This document shows, piece by piece, positions 1 through 6,300 of a stretch of DNA of 7,914 nt. A program made the translations under genes and the position numbers. A model generated the notes under the pieces. It was not told the origin of the DNA. It saw only the letters and a program-made list of their open reading frames with translations, and searched no databases. The stretch covers positions 1-7,914 of the forward strand of contig JAGYMT010000061.1 of the NCBI GenBank assembly GCA_018400335.1. The letters are read 5' to 3'. Every line of letters begins with the position of its first letter. Position 1 is the first letter of the stretch. Origin of the DNA: Kiritimatiellia bacterium. Lineage in GTDB: Bacteria > Verrucomicrobiota > Kiritimatiellia > JAAZAB01.

Positions 1-40
1 GAGAACAACAAACTATTTAACTGATGAGAAGGTGATAATC

Positions 41-631
41 ATGAAACAACGAATTGGAAGAGTGAAACGAAATACGAGGGAGACGAGGATTGAGGTGGTC
101 CTGAACCTGGACGGCACCGGCCGGGCCGATATTGACACCGGACTCCCCTTCCTGGACCACATGCTGGAGCTGCTCGCGCGGCACGGTCTGCTGGATCTGA
201 AGATCAAGGCGGCGGGCGACCTCGCTGTGGACTATCACCACACGGTGGAGGATATCGGGCTCTGCCTCGGAACGGCGCTGGACAAGGCGCTCGGCGACAG
301 GGCGGGCATAGTCCGCTACGGCTTCGCGCTGCTCCCGATGGACGAGGCGCTGAGCAGGGTGGCGCTGGACCTTGGCGGCCGGCCCTGGCTCGATCTGCAA
401 ATGGCGTGCAGGCGAAGAAAGATTTTGGACTTCGATCTCGGACTCGTTCAGGAGCTGCTGCGCGCGTTCACCGTGCAGGCGCGGATGAATTTGCACGCGG
501 CCCAGCTCTATGGCAATGAGCCGCACCACGCACACGAGGCCGTGTTCAAGGCGCTGGCGCGCGCGCTGAGGATGGCCGTGGCCCGGGACCCCCGCGAGAA
601 GGGAATACCATCCAGCAAGGGAGTAGTCTGA
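41..631 (+). CDS. hisB: Imidazoleglycerol-phosphate dehydratase (HisB)
   Basis: This cytoplasmic enzyme dehydrates imidazole glycerol phosphate to imidazole acetol phosphate in histidine synthesis and uses manganese. The 196-residue product has the usual single-domain length, with no fused phosphatase. Family signatures are visible in order: LDGTG (23-27), GLPFLDHML (34-42), DYHHTVED (64-71), LPMDEAL (98-104), HHAHEAVFKALARALR (162-177) and terminal SSKG (191-194). The expected metal ligands are present: H40, H66, H67, E70, H152, H162, H163 and E166. One oddity is YGNEPHH where the family usually has GxNxHH, so Glu160 replaces a conserved Asn. I chose the ATG at 41 because GAGAAGG at 26-32 sits 8 bases upstream. 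A GTG at 32 is in frame but overlaps that site. The stop shares one base with the hisA start. Frame 1 closes at 22-24, possibly the end of an upstream gene. Confidence 0.97.
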   Translation: MKQRIGRVKRNTRETRIEVVLNLDGTGRADIDTGLPFLDHMLELLARHGLLDLKIKAAGDLAVDYHHTVEDIGLCLGTALDKALGDRAGIVRYGFALLPMDEALSRVALDLGGRPWLDLQMACRRRKILDFDLGLVQELLRAFTVQARMNLHAAQLYGNEPHHAHEAVFKALARALRMAVARDPREKGIPSSKGVV

Positions 632-1383
632 TGGAGAGTGTACGGAAATTCACCGTAATCCCGGCGATTGACCTCAAGGAGGGGCGCTGCGTGAGGCTCC
701 GTCAGGGGCTGGCGACGGAGCAGACCGTGTACTCCGCTGATCCCGTAAGCATGGCCGCGCGCTGGGTTGAACAAGGCGCCGAATACCTGCACGTGGTGGA
801 TCTCGACGGCGCCTTCCGGGGCCAACCCGTCCACACGGCCGTCATCAAGGCGATCGCCGCCGCGGTGCGCGTGCCGATAGAGGTCGGCGGCGGGCTAAGA
901 AACGCGGAGCAGATGCGCGACCTGCTCGACGCCGGGGCGGCCCGCGTGATCATCGGCACGGGCGCCTGCGGATCGGAGGACGAACTGGCGCGGCTGGCGG
1001 CGGAATTCGGCAACAGGCTCGCGGTGGGAATTGACGCGCGCGACGGACGCGTGCGGGTCAAGGGGTGGACGGAAAACGCATCCATGGATTACCTCGAAAT
1101 GGCCCGGCGCGCTGCGGGCAACGGGGTGAAGACGATAATCTACACCAACATCGCGACCGACGGCATGTTGAAGGGACCTGACCTTGCAGGCATGATGGCG
1201 GTGTGCGGGGCGGCGGATTGTAGCGTGGTCGCGTCCGGCGGGGTCTCGACGGCGGCGCACGTAGCGAGCCTGCGCGGGCTGAACGCGGCTAATCTCATTG
1301 GCGTGATAGTGGGCAAGGCTCTTTACGAGGGAACGGTGACACTGGACGAGTTGCTGGCCGCGGCGTCCGGACAGGGAGGCTGA
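631..1383 (+). CDS. hisA: ProFAR isomerase (HisA)
   Basis: HisA is a cytoplasmic (beta-alpha)8-barrel that carries out the Amadori isomerisation of ProFAR to PRFAR in histidine synthesis. The product is 250 residues, a normal length. Visible motifs are PAIDLKEGRCVRLRQG (11-26) with the catalytic Asp14, HVVDLDGA (54-61), the phosphate-binding EVGGGLR (84-90) and IIGTGA (107-112), GIDARDG (133-139) with the second catalytic Asp135, KGW (144-146), IATDGMLKGPD (174-184) and ASGGV (201-205). The two-half barrel pattern with repeated phosphate loops separates HisA from TrpF. HisF is its closest homologue, but the PAIDLKEG and KGW motifs favour HisA. The start is fixed by AAGGGAG at 617-623, 7 bases upstream, and by the TGATG overlap with hisB. 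The partner genes hisH and hisF are not adjacent downstream. Confidence 0.96.
   Translation: MESVRKFTVIPAIDLKEGRCVRLRQGLATEQTVYSADPVSMAARWVEQGAEYLHVVDLDGAFRGQPVHTAVIKAIAAAVRVPIEVGGGLRNAEQMRDLLDAGAARVIIGTGACGSEDELARLAAEFGNRLAVGIDARDGRVRVKGWTENASMDYLEMARRAAGNGVKTIIYTNIATDGMLKGPDLAGMMAVCGAADCSVVASGGVSTAAHVASLRGLNAANLIGVIVGKALYEGTVTLDELLAAASGQGG
1374..1379 (+). promoter_or_regulatory. Strong ribosome binding site for the M16 peptidase
   Basis: GGGAGG lies inside the last codons of hisA, 8 bases before the ATG at 1388. It fixes the peptidase start and shows that the gene is translated from the his transcript. Confidence 0.75.
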
Positions 1384-1387
1384 TCTG

Positions 1388-2671
1388 ATGCTTATTGACA
1401 CAGAGGTAACGGAGCTATCTTCCGGAATGCGAGTGGTCACGGCGAGCATGCCGCGCGTCGAGAGCGTATCGGTCGGCATATGGGTCGGCGTGGGCGGCCG
1501 GAACGAAGCGGCGGCGGTCTCAGGCATGAGCCACTTCATCGAGCACCTCCTGTTCAAGGGAACGGAGAAGATGTCGGCCGGCCAGATCTCCCGTGCGATC
1601 GAGGGGTGCGGCGGATACGTCAACGCCTTCACGCAGGAGGAAATGACCTGTTACTACGCGCGCGCGGCATATGACCACACGTGGAAGGTGCTCGGTGTGC
1701 TGTGCGACCTGGTTCAGCGCCCGCGGTTTGCCGCGTCCGATATCGAAAAGGAGCGTAACGTCATAATCGAGGAGATCATGATGTACCGGGACCAGCCGGA
1801 ACAGATGGTACAGGAGATGCTCGGCGGGCTTCTCTGGAAGAACCATACGCTCGGAAGATCGCTCACCGGAACGCCCGCCTCTCTCAAGCGCATCACTCGA
1901 GAAGATATCATTGCGTTCAAGCGCAGAAATTACGTAGGGCGCAACACGGTGTTCATGTTCGCCGGCAAGGTCCGGCACGACGAAGCCGTATCGCGAGTGA
2001 GAAAACTAATGAGCGGCTATCCCTCTTCACCAAGCCCGCGCTCGCGGACCGTCACGGGAAAGGTGCTTCAGGAAAGATTGATGCTCAAAAGCAAGGAAAT
2101 CGAGCAGGCACAACTGGCGGCGGGTTTCAGGATATTCGGACTGCTCGACAGGCGCCGCTACGCGCTTAAGCTGCTGAACGTAATTTTCGGCGAGAATATG
2201 AGCTCGCGCCTGTTTCAGGTCGTCCGCGAGAAGCACGGACTGGCGTATTCGGTACAGTCCGGCTCGCAGCTCTTCAGGGACACGGGCAGCCTGATGATCT
2301 CGGCCGGGATCGACAGGGAGCGCCGCGGCAGAGCGCTTGAGCTGATCATGGGCGAGGCGCGGCGCATGAAACAGGACGCAGTGAACAGGCGCGAGCTTTC
2401 GCGCGCGGTGGAATACGTGGTTGGCCACATCCGTATGGGCGTGGAAAGCCCGTCCGGGCAGATGATGTGGGTTGGCTCTAACATGCTAAACTACAGTTCA
2501 CCCGTTCCGCCTGAAGAAGTGATCGAGACAATTCGCGGGGTGAGCGCGGACGACATACAAACCCTTGCCTGCCAGGTTTTCACCCCGCGCCGCGCGAGCA
2601 TTGCCCTGCTTTCCCCCGGTCTGGACAAAAGGGACGAGGAGCATGTGAGTTCGCTCATTGATTCACTGTAA
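1388..2671 (+). CDS. M16B family zinc metallopeptidase
   Basis: This 427-residue protein is a member of the pitrilysin/insulinase superfamily, subfamily M16B, related to mitochondrial processing peptidase beta and to YmxG-like bacterial proteins. The N-terminal catalytic domain carries the inverted zinc motif HFIEH (H49, E52, H53), followed by KGTEKM. The third ligand is expected in VIIEEI (E128/E129), 74-75 residues further on, as the family requires. NHTLGRSLTGT (152-162) is the usual structural segment. The C-terminal half-domain has FGENMSSRLFQVVREKHGLA (268-287 region), with R280 and Y287 as the family Arg/Tyr pair. It should therefore be an active peptidase rather than an alpha-type subunit. 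I see no signal peptide or membrane segment, so it is probably cytoplasmic. It starts 4 bases after hisA, and its TAA overlaps the next ATG by one base. Its substrate cannot be read from sequence. Confidence 0.93.
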   Translation: MLIDTEVTELSSGMRVVTASMPRVESVSVGIWVGVGGRNEAAAVSGMSHFIEHLLFKGTEKMSAGQISRAIEGCGGYVNAFTQEEMTCYYARAAYDHTWKVLGVLCDLVQRPRFAASDIEKERNVIIEEIMMYRDQPEQMVQEMLGGLLWKNHTLGRSLTGTPASLKRITREDIIAFKRRNYVGRNTVFMFAGKVRHDEAVSRVRKLMSGYPSSPSPRSRTVTGKVLQERLMLKSKEIEQAQLAAGFRIFGLLDRRRYALKLLNVIFGENMSSRLFQVVREKHGLAYSVQSGSQLFRDTGSLMISAGIDRERRGRALELIMGEARRMKQDAVNRRELSRAVEYVVGHIRMGVESPSGQMMWVGSNMLNYSSPVPPEEVIETIRGVSADDIQTLACQVFTPRRASIALLSPGLDKRDEEHVSSLIDSL

Positions 2672-3867
2672 TGAACAGCAAAAAAGTCATCAAGAGGGCA
2701 GTTGCGATATCATTGATCACGATTCTCGTGCTGCTTGTCGGGTTGTTGGTGTTCCTGTCGCACGGGATCACCGAGTCAACCAGAAAATGGGCGCTGCCCA
2801 TGATCAGCGCGCGGACCGGGCTGGAAATACGCGTCGAGCGGGTGAGCGCGAATCCGCTTGCCGGCTCTGTTACGCTTCACGGCGTGCACGTGGCCAATCC
2901 GGCTGGATTCGACAAGGCGGACATGCTTTTCCTCCGCCGCGGCAGCGTGACGCTGGGCCTGCGAGATCTGCTGAGGGGCGGCGTGACCGGCATCCGTAAG
3001 GCGCGCGTCAACGACGGCCTGCTCACCGTGGTCAGGAACGCGGACGGCGATGTGAACGTGAGTGAAATGGCCCGCGCCGTTCAGCGCGCGACGACCCACG
3101 GCCCGACGCCCGACGCGCCCGAGCAGGAGGAGAGTCCCGCGAACGGGGCGCAGCCTGCGTCCCCCTTCAGGATCGGCGATGCCGCGGCAAAACTGCTGAC
3201 GACCTACGTGGATCACAAGCTTTTTCCGACGCCGGTCCAGTTGTCGCTTCACCTTGACGTGAGGCTGCAAAACATCGCCACCCGCGGCCCTGCTGACGCA
3301 CTATCCGGCGCCGTCTCGGCGCGCGCAGTCATGGCCGGAAAGGACGACAGGGGCACGGTGCAGCTTCACGGCATGCTCGGACCGGTGGCCGACCCGCCCC
3401 GTCTTTCCTTCGTGGCTTCAGCTAAGATCGAGGATTTATCCGTAGGTATTCTCAGACTGCTCGCCGAGCAGCAGGAATTGAAGCTCGGCTGGGTGTCCGG
3501 AAGTCTCAACCTTCAGTGCGACAACGGCGTATTCGATACGGAAAAATCAGCGCTGCGCCTCACCTTTCACAACACGGGCTTCACCGGAAGGATGAAGGAG
3601 AAAATGCAAGGCATGGAAAAGCTGGAGCGCTTCACGATGATCGCGCCTATCTCGGGGACCCTGGCGGAGCCGCAAATTGACGTCCAGGCCGCGCTCCAGC
3701 AGGCCATGCTCGGCGACGAGGTGCTTGGCGCCGTACTCAGGCACGTCATGGAGCAGGGCGGTCAGCCCCCGCAGGAACTGCGCGAAAGCGATGAAGACCG
3801 GATCAAGAAGGGCAAATCATTCGATCTCGACAAGTTCATTCGGGAAATCAGACGGGGGCCGAAATAG
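2671..3867 (+). CDS. AsmA-like inner-membrane-anchored envelope protein
   Basis: The 398-residue protein has one N-terminal membrane helix (about 11-30, after KKVIKR) and a long periplasmic body, so an N-in, C-out topology is likely. The first beta-rich part reads like the AsmA/TamB/DUF748 families: a helix after the anchor, then GSVTLHGVHVANPAGF (65-80), a hydrophobic strand with FLRRGSVTLGL, and NDGLLTVVRNADGDVNV (114-130). A Pro/Glu/Ala-rich linker (about 144-165) separates a second beta-rich region. The end has the typical closing strand SGTLAEPQIDVQAALQQA (328-345) and a charged, probably helical tail. AsmA-like proteins are linked to lipid transport between membranes and outer-membrane assembly; this member's own role is inferred. 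It is short compared with E. coli AsmA (about 617 residues). There is no clear Shine-Dalgarno sequence, so translation probably depends on the TAATG coupling with the peptidase. Confidence 0.8.
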   Translation: MNSKKVIKRAVAISLITILVLLVGLLVFLSHGITESTRKWALPMISARTGLEIRVERVSANPLAGSVTLHGVHVANPAGFDKADMLFLRRGSVTLGLRDLLRGGVTGIRKARVNDGLLTVVRNADGDVNVSEMARAVQRATTHGPTPDAPEQEESPANGAQPASPFRIGDAAAKLLTTYVDHKLFPTPVQLSLHLDVRLQNIATRGPADALSGAVSARAVMAGKDDRGTVQLHGMLGPVADPPRLSFVASAKIEDLSVGILRLLAEQQELKLGWVSGSLNLQCDNGVFDTEKSALRLTFHNTGFTGRMKEKMQGMEKLERFTMIAPISGTLAEPQIDVQAALQQAMLGDEVLGAVLRHVMEQGGQPPQELRESDEDRIKKGKSFDLDKFIREIRRGPK

Positions 3868-3871
3868 GCAT

Positions 3872-5476
3872 ATGAACAAGACGGGCAGCTTTCGGCTTTC
3901 AGTGGCGGTTATGGCAGCCGCCTTTTGCGCCGGACTGGCGCTGCTCGCCGCCAATGTTATACTGGGCGATCTGAACCAGGACGAGGGTTGGTACCTGTAT
4001 GCCGCCCGAATGGTCCGCACCGGGTTCCTGCCCTACAGGGATTTTGCGTACACGCAAGCGCCGGTCCTGCCTTTTGTCTACTCGATCATTGATCCGCTCG
4101 TCGGCGTGCACGGACTCGCGGCCGGCCGGGTCTTCACGGCCATTCTGGCGCTTTGCGCGGCTGGCATGGCCGCGGCGCTCGCCGGCCGTCTGGCGCAGCC
4201 GGGCGAACGCGCGGAAGCGGCGGCCCTCGCGCTCACCCTTATACTCGTCAATGTCTACCATTCATATTTTTCGGCCGTGGTGAAGACCTATGCTCTCACC
4301 TCGTTCTTCCTGCTCGGCGGACTGCTCGCGCTGAGCGCGGCGCTGGACAGGCGAAGCCGGACGATGACAGCACTCTCCGCCGTCCTTCTCGCGCTCGCTG
4401 CCGGAACCCGGTCCTCGGCCGCGGTCATCCTGCCGCTTGCATTCCTGTTTCTATGCATTAACCGCAACAGCCGGGGTATGCTCGGCTGGCTGTGGTTTGC
4501 GCTGGGCGGCGGAGCAGCGAGTGCGCTCATCATTCTCCCGCTCTTTCTGAAGGCTCCCGAGAGTTTCTGGTTCTGTGCGGTGGCCTACCACGCCATACGG
4601 GACTCCGGCGGACTGCTCCAGTCACTGGTCTACAAGGCCGGATTCCTTTCGAGGGTGCTCGGCGCGTACTTCACGGCAATCGGTTTATGGGTCGCCGTGC
4701 TCCTGGCGCGCGCCTTACGGATGGCGCCAGCGTCCACGCCGCGGGACGGGGACAAGCAGGTTTTACCCATGACGCTGCTGCTCTGGGCGGCGGTTGCGGC
4801 GGTCACTCTGGTTCACTTCACCGCCCCGTTCCCGTACGATGATTACCAGGTATTCATCTTCCCCGTGTTCGCTGTCGCGGTAGCGGTATCCGCGGCGCGC
4901 CTTGCGCGCCGGGCGGAGGGCAATGAAACAGGACGGCGCGCCGCCTCGTGGCTGGTTGCAGCGGTATTCCTGCTGTCGCTTGCGTCGTCCGTGTCCTCCC
5001 CGCTCAATCAGGACTGGTTCGTGCAGGGGCGTGACAGGATATGGTGGCGGCTCAAGGAGCAAACACCCCTCGTAAAACTGCGGGAAGCCGGCGCCATGCT
5101 GCGCTCAATGGCCGGGCCCGGCGACTTACTGCTCACGCAGGACCCCTACCTCGCTGTTGAATCCGGGCTGGCATTGCCGACCGGCCTGGAGATGGGCCAA
5201 TTCTGCTACTTCCCGGAATTCAGCGATGACAAGGCTGAGCGTCTGCACGTCATGAACCGCGCCCGGCTCTCCTCGCTGATCCGCGATTGCGGCGCGCCTG
5301 TGGCCGCGCTGAGCGGCTACGCTTTTGCCATTCGTTCGCCGCGGATCGAGCCGGTCTCCGATGAAGAGCAGGCCGCGTTCATGAGTGAGATTAACGCCCG
5401 CTACGAACCGGTCCGCGAGGTTCCGGATTTCGGCCAGGCATTCACCACGCTCCAAGTGTTCAGGAAGAGGGAATGA
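3872..5476 (+). CDS. GT-C fold membrane glycosyltransferase (PMT/ArnT-like, GT39-related)
   Basis: The 534-residue polytopic protein has about ten predicted membrane segments (near 9-31, 82-106, 117-130, 136-157, 165-194, 203-226, 258-281, 299-318, 324-344 and 357-374). A soluble, probably periplasmic C-terminus (about 375-534) follows. The first external loop has the GT-C signature NQDEGWYLYAARMV (35-48), in which D37-E38 is the expected catalytic acidic pair, then LPYRDFAYTQAP (53-64). Such enzymes transfer a sugar from a polyprenyl-phosphate donor to a lipid, protein or glycan outside the cytoplasmic membrane. Donor and acceptor cannot be deduced here. The ATG at 3872 was chosen because it precedes the first membrane helix and follows the AsmA-like stop by 4 bases. 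The frame stays open upstream to 3677, but that part lies inside the preceding gene and reads as an arginine/serine-rich shadow. The ribosome site is weak (ATAGG at 3864-3868). It closes the left operon. Confidence 0.88.
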   Translation: MNKTGSFRLSVAVMAAAFCAGLALLAANVILGDLNQDEGWYLYAARMVRTGFLPYRDFAYTQAPVLPFVYSIIDPLVGVHGLAAGRVFTAILALCAAGMAAALAGRLAQPGERAEAAALALTLILVNVYHSYFSAVVKTYALTSFFLLGGLLALSAALDRRSRTMTALSAVLLALAAGTRSSAAVILPLAFLFLCINRNSRGMLGWLWFALGGGAASALIILPLFLKAPESFWFCAVAYHAIRDSGGLLQSLVYKAGFLSRVLGAYFTAIGLWVAVLLARALRMAPASTPRDGDKQVLPMTLLLWAAVAAVTLVHFTAPFPYDDYQVFIFPVFAVAVAVSAARLARRAEGNETGRRAASWLVAAVFLLSLASSVSSPLNQDWFVQGRDRIWWRLKEQTPLVKLREAGAMLRSMAGPGDLLLTQDPYLAVESGLALPTGLEMGQFCYFPEFSDDKAERLHVMNRARLSSLIRDCGAPVAALSGYAFAIRSPRIEPVSDEEQAAFMSEINARYEPVREVPDFGQAFTTLQVFRKRE

Positions 5477-5487
5477 CGTGGAAAGTG

Positions 5488-5516
5488 TTGCGCCCCGTGA
5501 TCACAGTTTGTAGTAT
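5488..5516 (+). promoter_or_regulatory. Candidate sigma70-type promoter before the nucleotidyltransferase gene
   Basis: TTGCGC (5488-5493) and TAGTAT (5511-5516) are separated by exactly 17 bases in the 49-base gap after the glycosyltransferase. They match the consensus boxes at 3 and 4 of 6 positions, so the call is modest. A start 6-8 bases after the -10 box would fall only a few bases from the ATG at 5526 and give a near-leaderless mRNA. That fits the absence of a Shine-Dalgarno sequence. The gap also holds the 8-base perfect palindrome GTGATCAC (5497-5504), placed between the two boxes where a repressor could bind. Confidence 0.3.
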
Positions 5517-5525
5517 CCCTTAATT

Positions 5526-6131
5526 ATGAAGACTTCCATTCAAGAGCAGTTACAGGATATCGGGGCGACCCGTGATCTCCTTGACAAGGCTCTAAAGCTT
5601 GCAGGACTTGTATCCAGCGTTTTTCGCGAGGCCGGATGGGAACTTATCGTGGTGGGCGGCGCCGCGGTGGAGTTCTACACTGAAGGCTCCTATATGTCCG
5701 GGGATATTGATTTTTGCCGAAAATCGCTTTCACCCATTCCCTTGCGTTTGGCGCAGGATATAATGGGACAGCTCGGCGCAACGGGCGGTCCTCGAAGCTG
5801 GAAGATCGCGGGCCTCTTCGTTGATCTGCTGGGATTGATCGAGAATGAGGCCAAGACACCGTGCCGCGTTCTCGAATCGCCATATGGCGAGGTGACATTG
5901 GTTCCCATGGAACTCTCGGTTGTGGAGCGAACGCTCCTTGCCTTTTACCCGCAACCAAGCGATGAAGCCAGGGCAGTTGCAAAGAAGCTTCTTGCTGTTT
6001 GCATGAATGCTTCCGAAATGATTGATTGGAATGAAGTCAAGCGCCTATCCCGGCTGCGTGCTTTCAACGTGGAAAAGGAGCTCAATGAGCTGAAGGAGGA
6101 GGTCGCGCGTGAAATCGCTTCAACCTCTTAG
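5526..6131 (+). CDS. MNT/AbiEii-like nucleotidyltransferase (DUF6036-type)
   Basis: The 201-residue protein has a minimal polymerase-beta-type nucleotidyltransferase fold. IVVGGAAVEFY (41-51) is the Gly-Gly loop. SGDIDF (58-63) supplies Asp60 and Asp62, and LFVDLL (97-102) supplies the third acid, Asp100, so the catalytic triad looks complete. A helical C-terminal part follows (about 128-200), ending in a Glu/Lys-rich segment. Relatives include AbiEii, MenT-like and MNT proteins. These act as toxins or antitoxins that transfer nucleotides to tRNA or to partner proteins, but many DUF6036 members are uncharacterised. GC is about 54% over 5581-6060, against 60-65% in neighbours, which suggests acquisition. 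The ATG at 5526 is the first possible start after an in-frame stop at 5511-5513. No Shine-Dalgarno sequence precedes it. No typical HTH antitoxin gene lies upstream. The function is inferred from the fold only. Confidence 0.8.
   Translation: MKTSIQEQLQDIGATRDLLDKALKLAGLVSSVFREAGWELIVVGGAAVEFYTEGSYMSGDIDFCRKSLSPIPLRLAQDIMGQLGATGGPRSWKIAGLFVDLLGLIENEAKTPCRVLESPYGEVTLVPMELSVVERTLLAFYPQPSDEARAVAKKLLAVCMNASEMIDWNEVKRLSRLRAFNVEKELNELKEEVAREIASTS
6093..6102 (+). promoter_or_regulatory. Near-perfect Shine-Dalgarno sequence for the small downstream ORF
   Basis: AAGGAGGAGG lies in the end of the nucleotidyltransferase gene, 6-9 bases before a GTG at 6109. It is the best ribosome site in the window. 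The caution is that it also encodes the KEE of a Glu/Lys-rich helix and could arise by codon choice alone. Confidence 0.5.
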
Positions 6132-6300
6132 AACCCGCTGGACGTGGGAAGAGTGGCAGGCCGAAAGGCCCGCGCGCAGGGCCGCGGCAAGAAAGATAGG
6201 TCCGCCTGTTGTCCGGCGTTCGGAAAGCTCTTCTGATCCGCGTTTGCGATCCGCCTTCCGCGGATCGCGCGGGCCGGACTTCGATGGAAAGGAATTATGA
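6109..6300 (+). CDS. Candidate small Arg/Trp-rich protein, unknown function
   Basis: I do not recognise this 63-residue product. It begins at a GTG inside the nucleotidyltransferase gene, overlaps it by 23 bases and has a near-perfect Shine-Dalgarno sequence. Its TGA overlaps the following ATG as ATGA, so it bridges the two larger genes without a gap. The first half, TRWTWEEWQAERPARRAAAR (9-28), looks like a basic amphipathic helix with three Trp. The second half is Ser/Arg/Gly-rich and probably disordered. I counted G or C at the third position in about 37 of 63 codons, which is not decisive. If real, it could be a partner of the nucleotidyltransferase, for example an antitoxin or RNA-binding peptide; that is inference. 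The alternative is a non-coding spacer, since part of it forms a perfect hairpin. Confidence 0.5.
   Translation: MKSLQPLRTRWTWEEWQAERPARRAAARKIGPPVVRRSESSSDPRLRSAFRGSRGPDFDGKEL
6246..6268 (+). repeat. Perfect 9-bp inverted repeat (hairpin) upstream of the ychF-like gene
   Basis: GCGATCCGC (6246-6254) and GCGGATCGC (6260-6268) are perfect reverse complements around the 5-base loop CTTCC. No T-run follows, so it is not a standard terminator. GATCCGCG at 6235-6242 can pair with CGCGGATC at 6259-6266 instead, giving two mutually exclusive hairpins 28-30 bases before the next start codon. Confidence 0.55.

Noticed and set aside
1..24. Tail of an upstream gene ending at TGA 22-24
   Set aside because: Only seven codons would be visible, too few to support a feature, although an upstream his gene is plausible.
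17..535. Long open frame on the minus strand opposite hisB (172 codons)
   Set aside because: It is antisense to an unmistakable HisB. High GC with strong third-position bias keeps this antisense frame open, and the translation shows no family pattern.
895..1632. 245-codon minus-strand frame across hisA and the peptidase start
   Set aside because: It is opposite two well-recognised genes with full motif sets, has no ribosome site and has low-complexity Arg/His/Pro content.
3677..3871. N-terminal extension of the glycosyltransferase
   Set aside because: The 65 extra codons overlap the AsmA-like gene in another frame and are Arg/Ser-rich. The ATG at 3872 fits the first membrane helix and the 4-base spacing.
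5477..5525. Rho-independent terminator after the glycosyltransferase
   Set aside because: No stem with a following T-run is present, so read-through into the next unit cannot be excluded.
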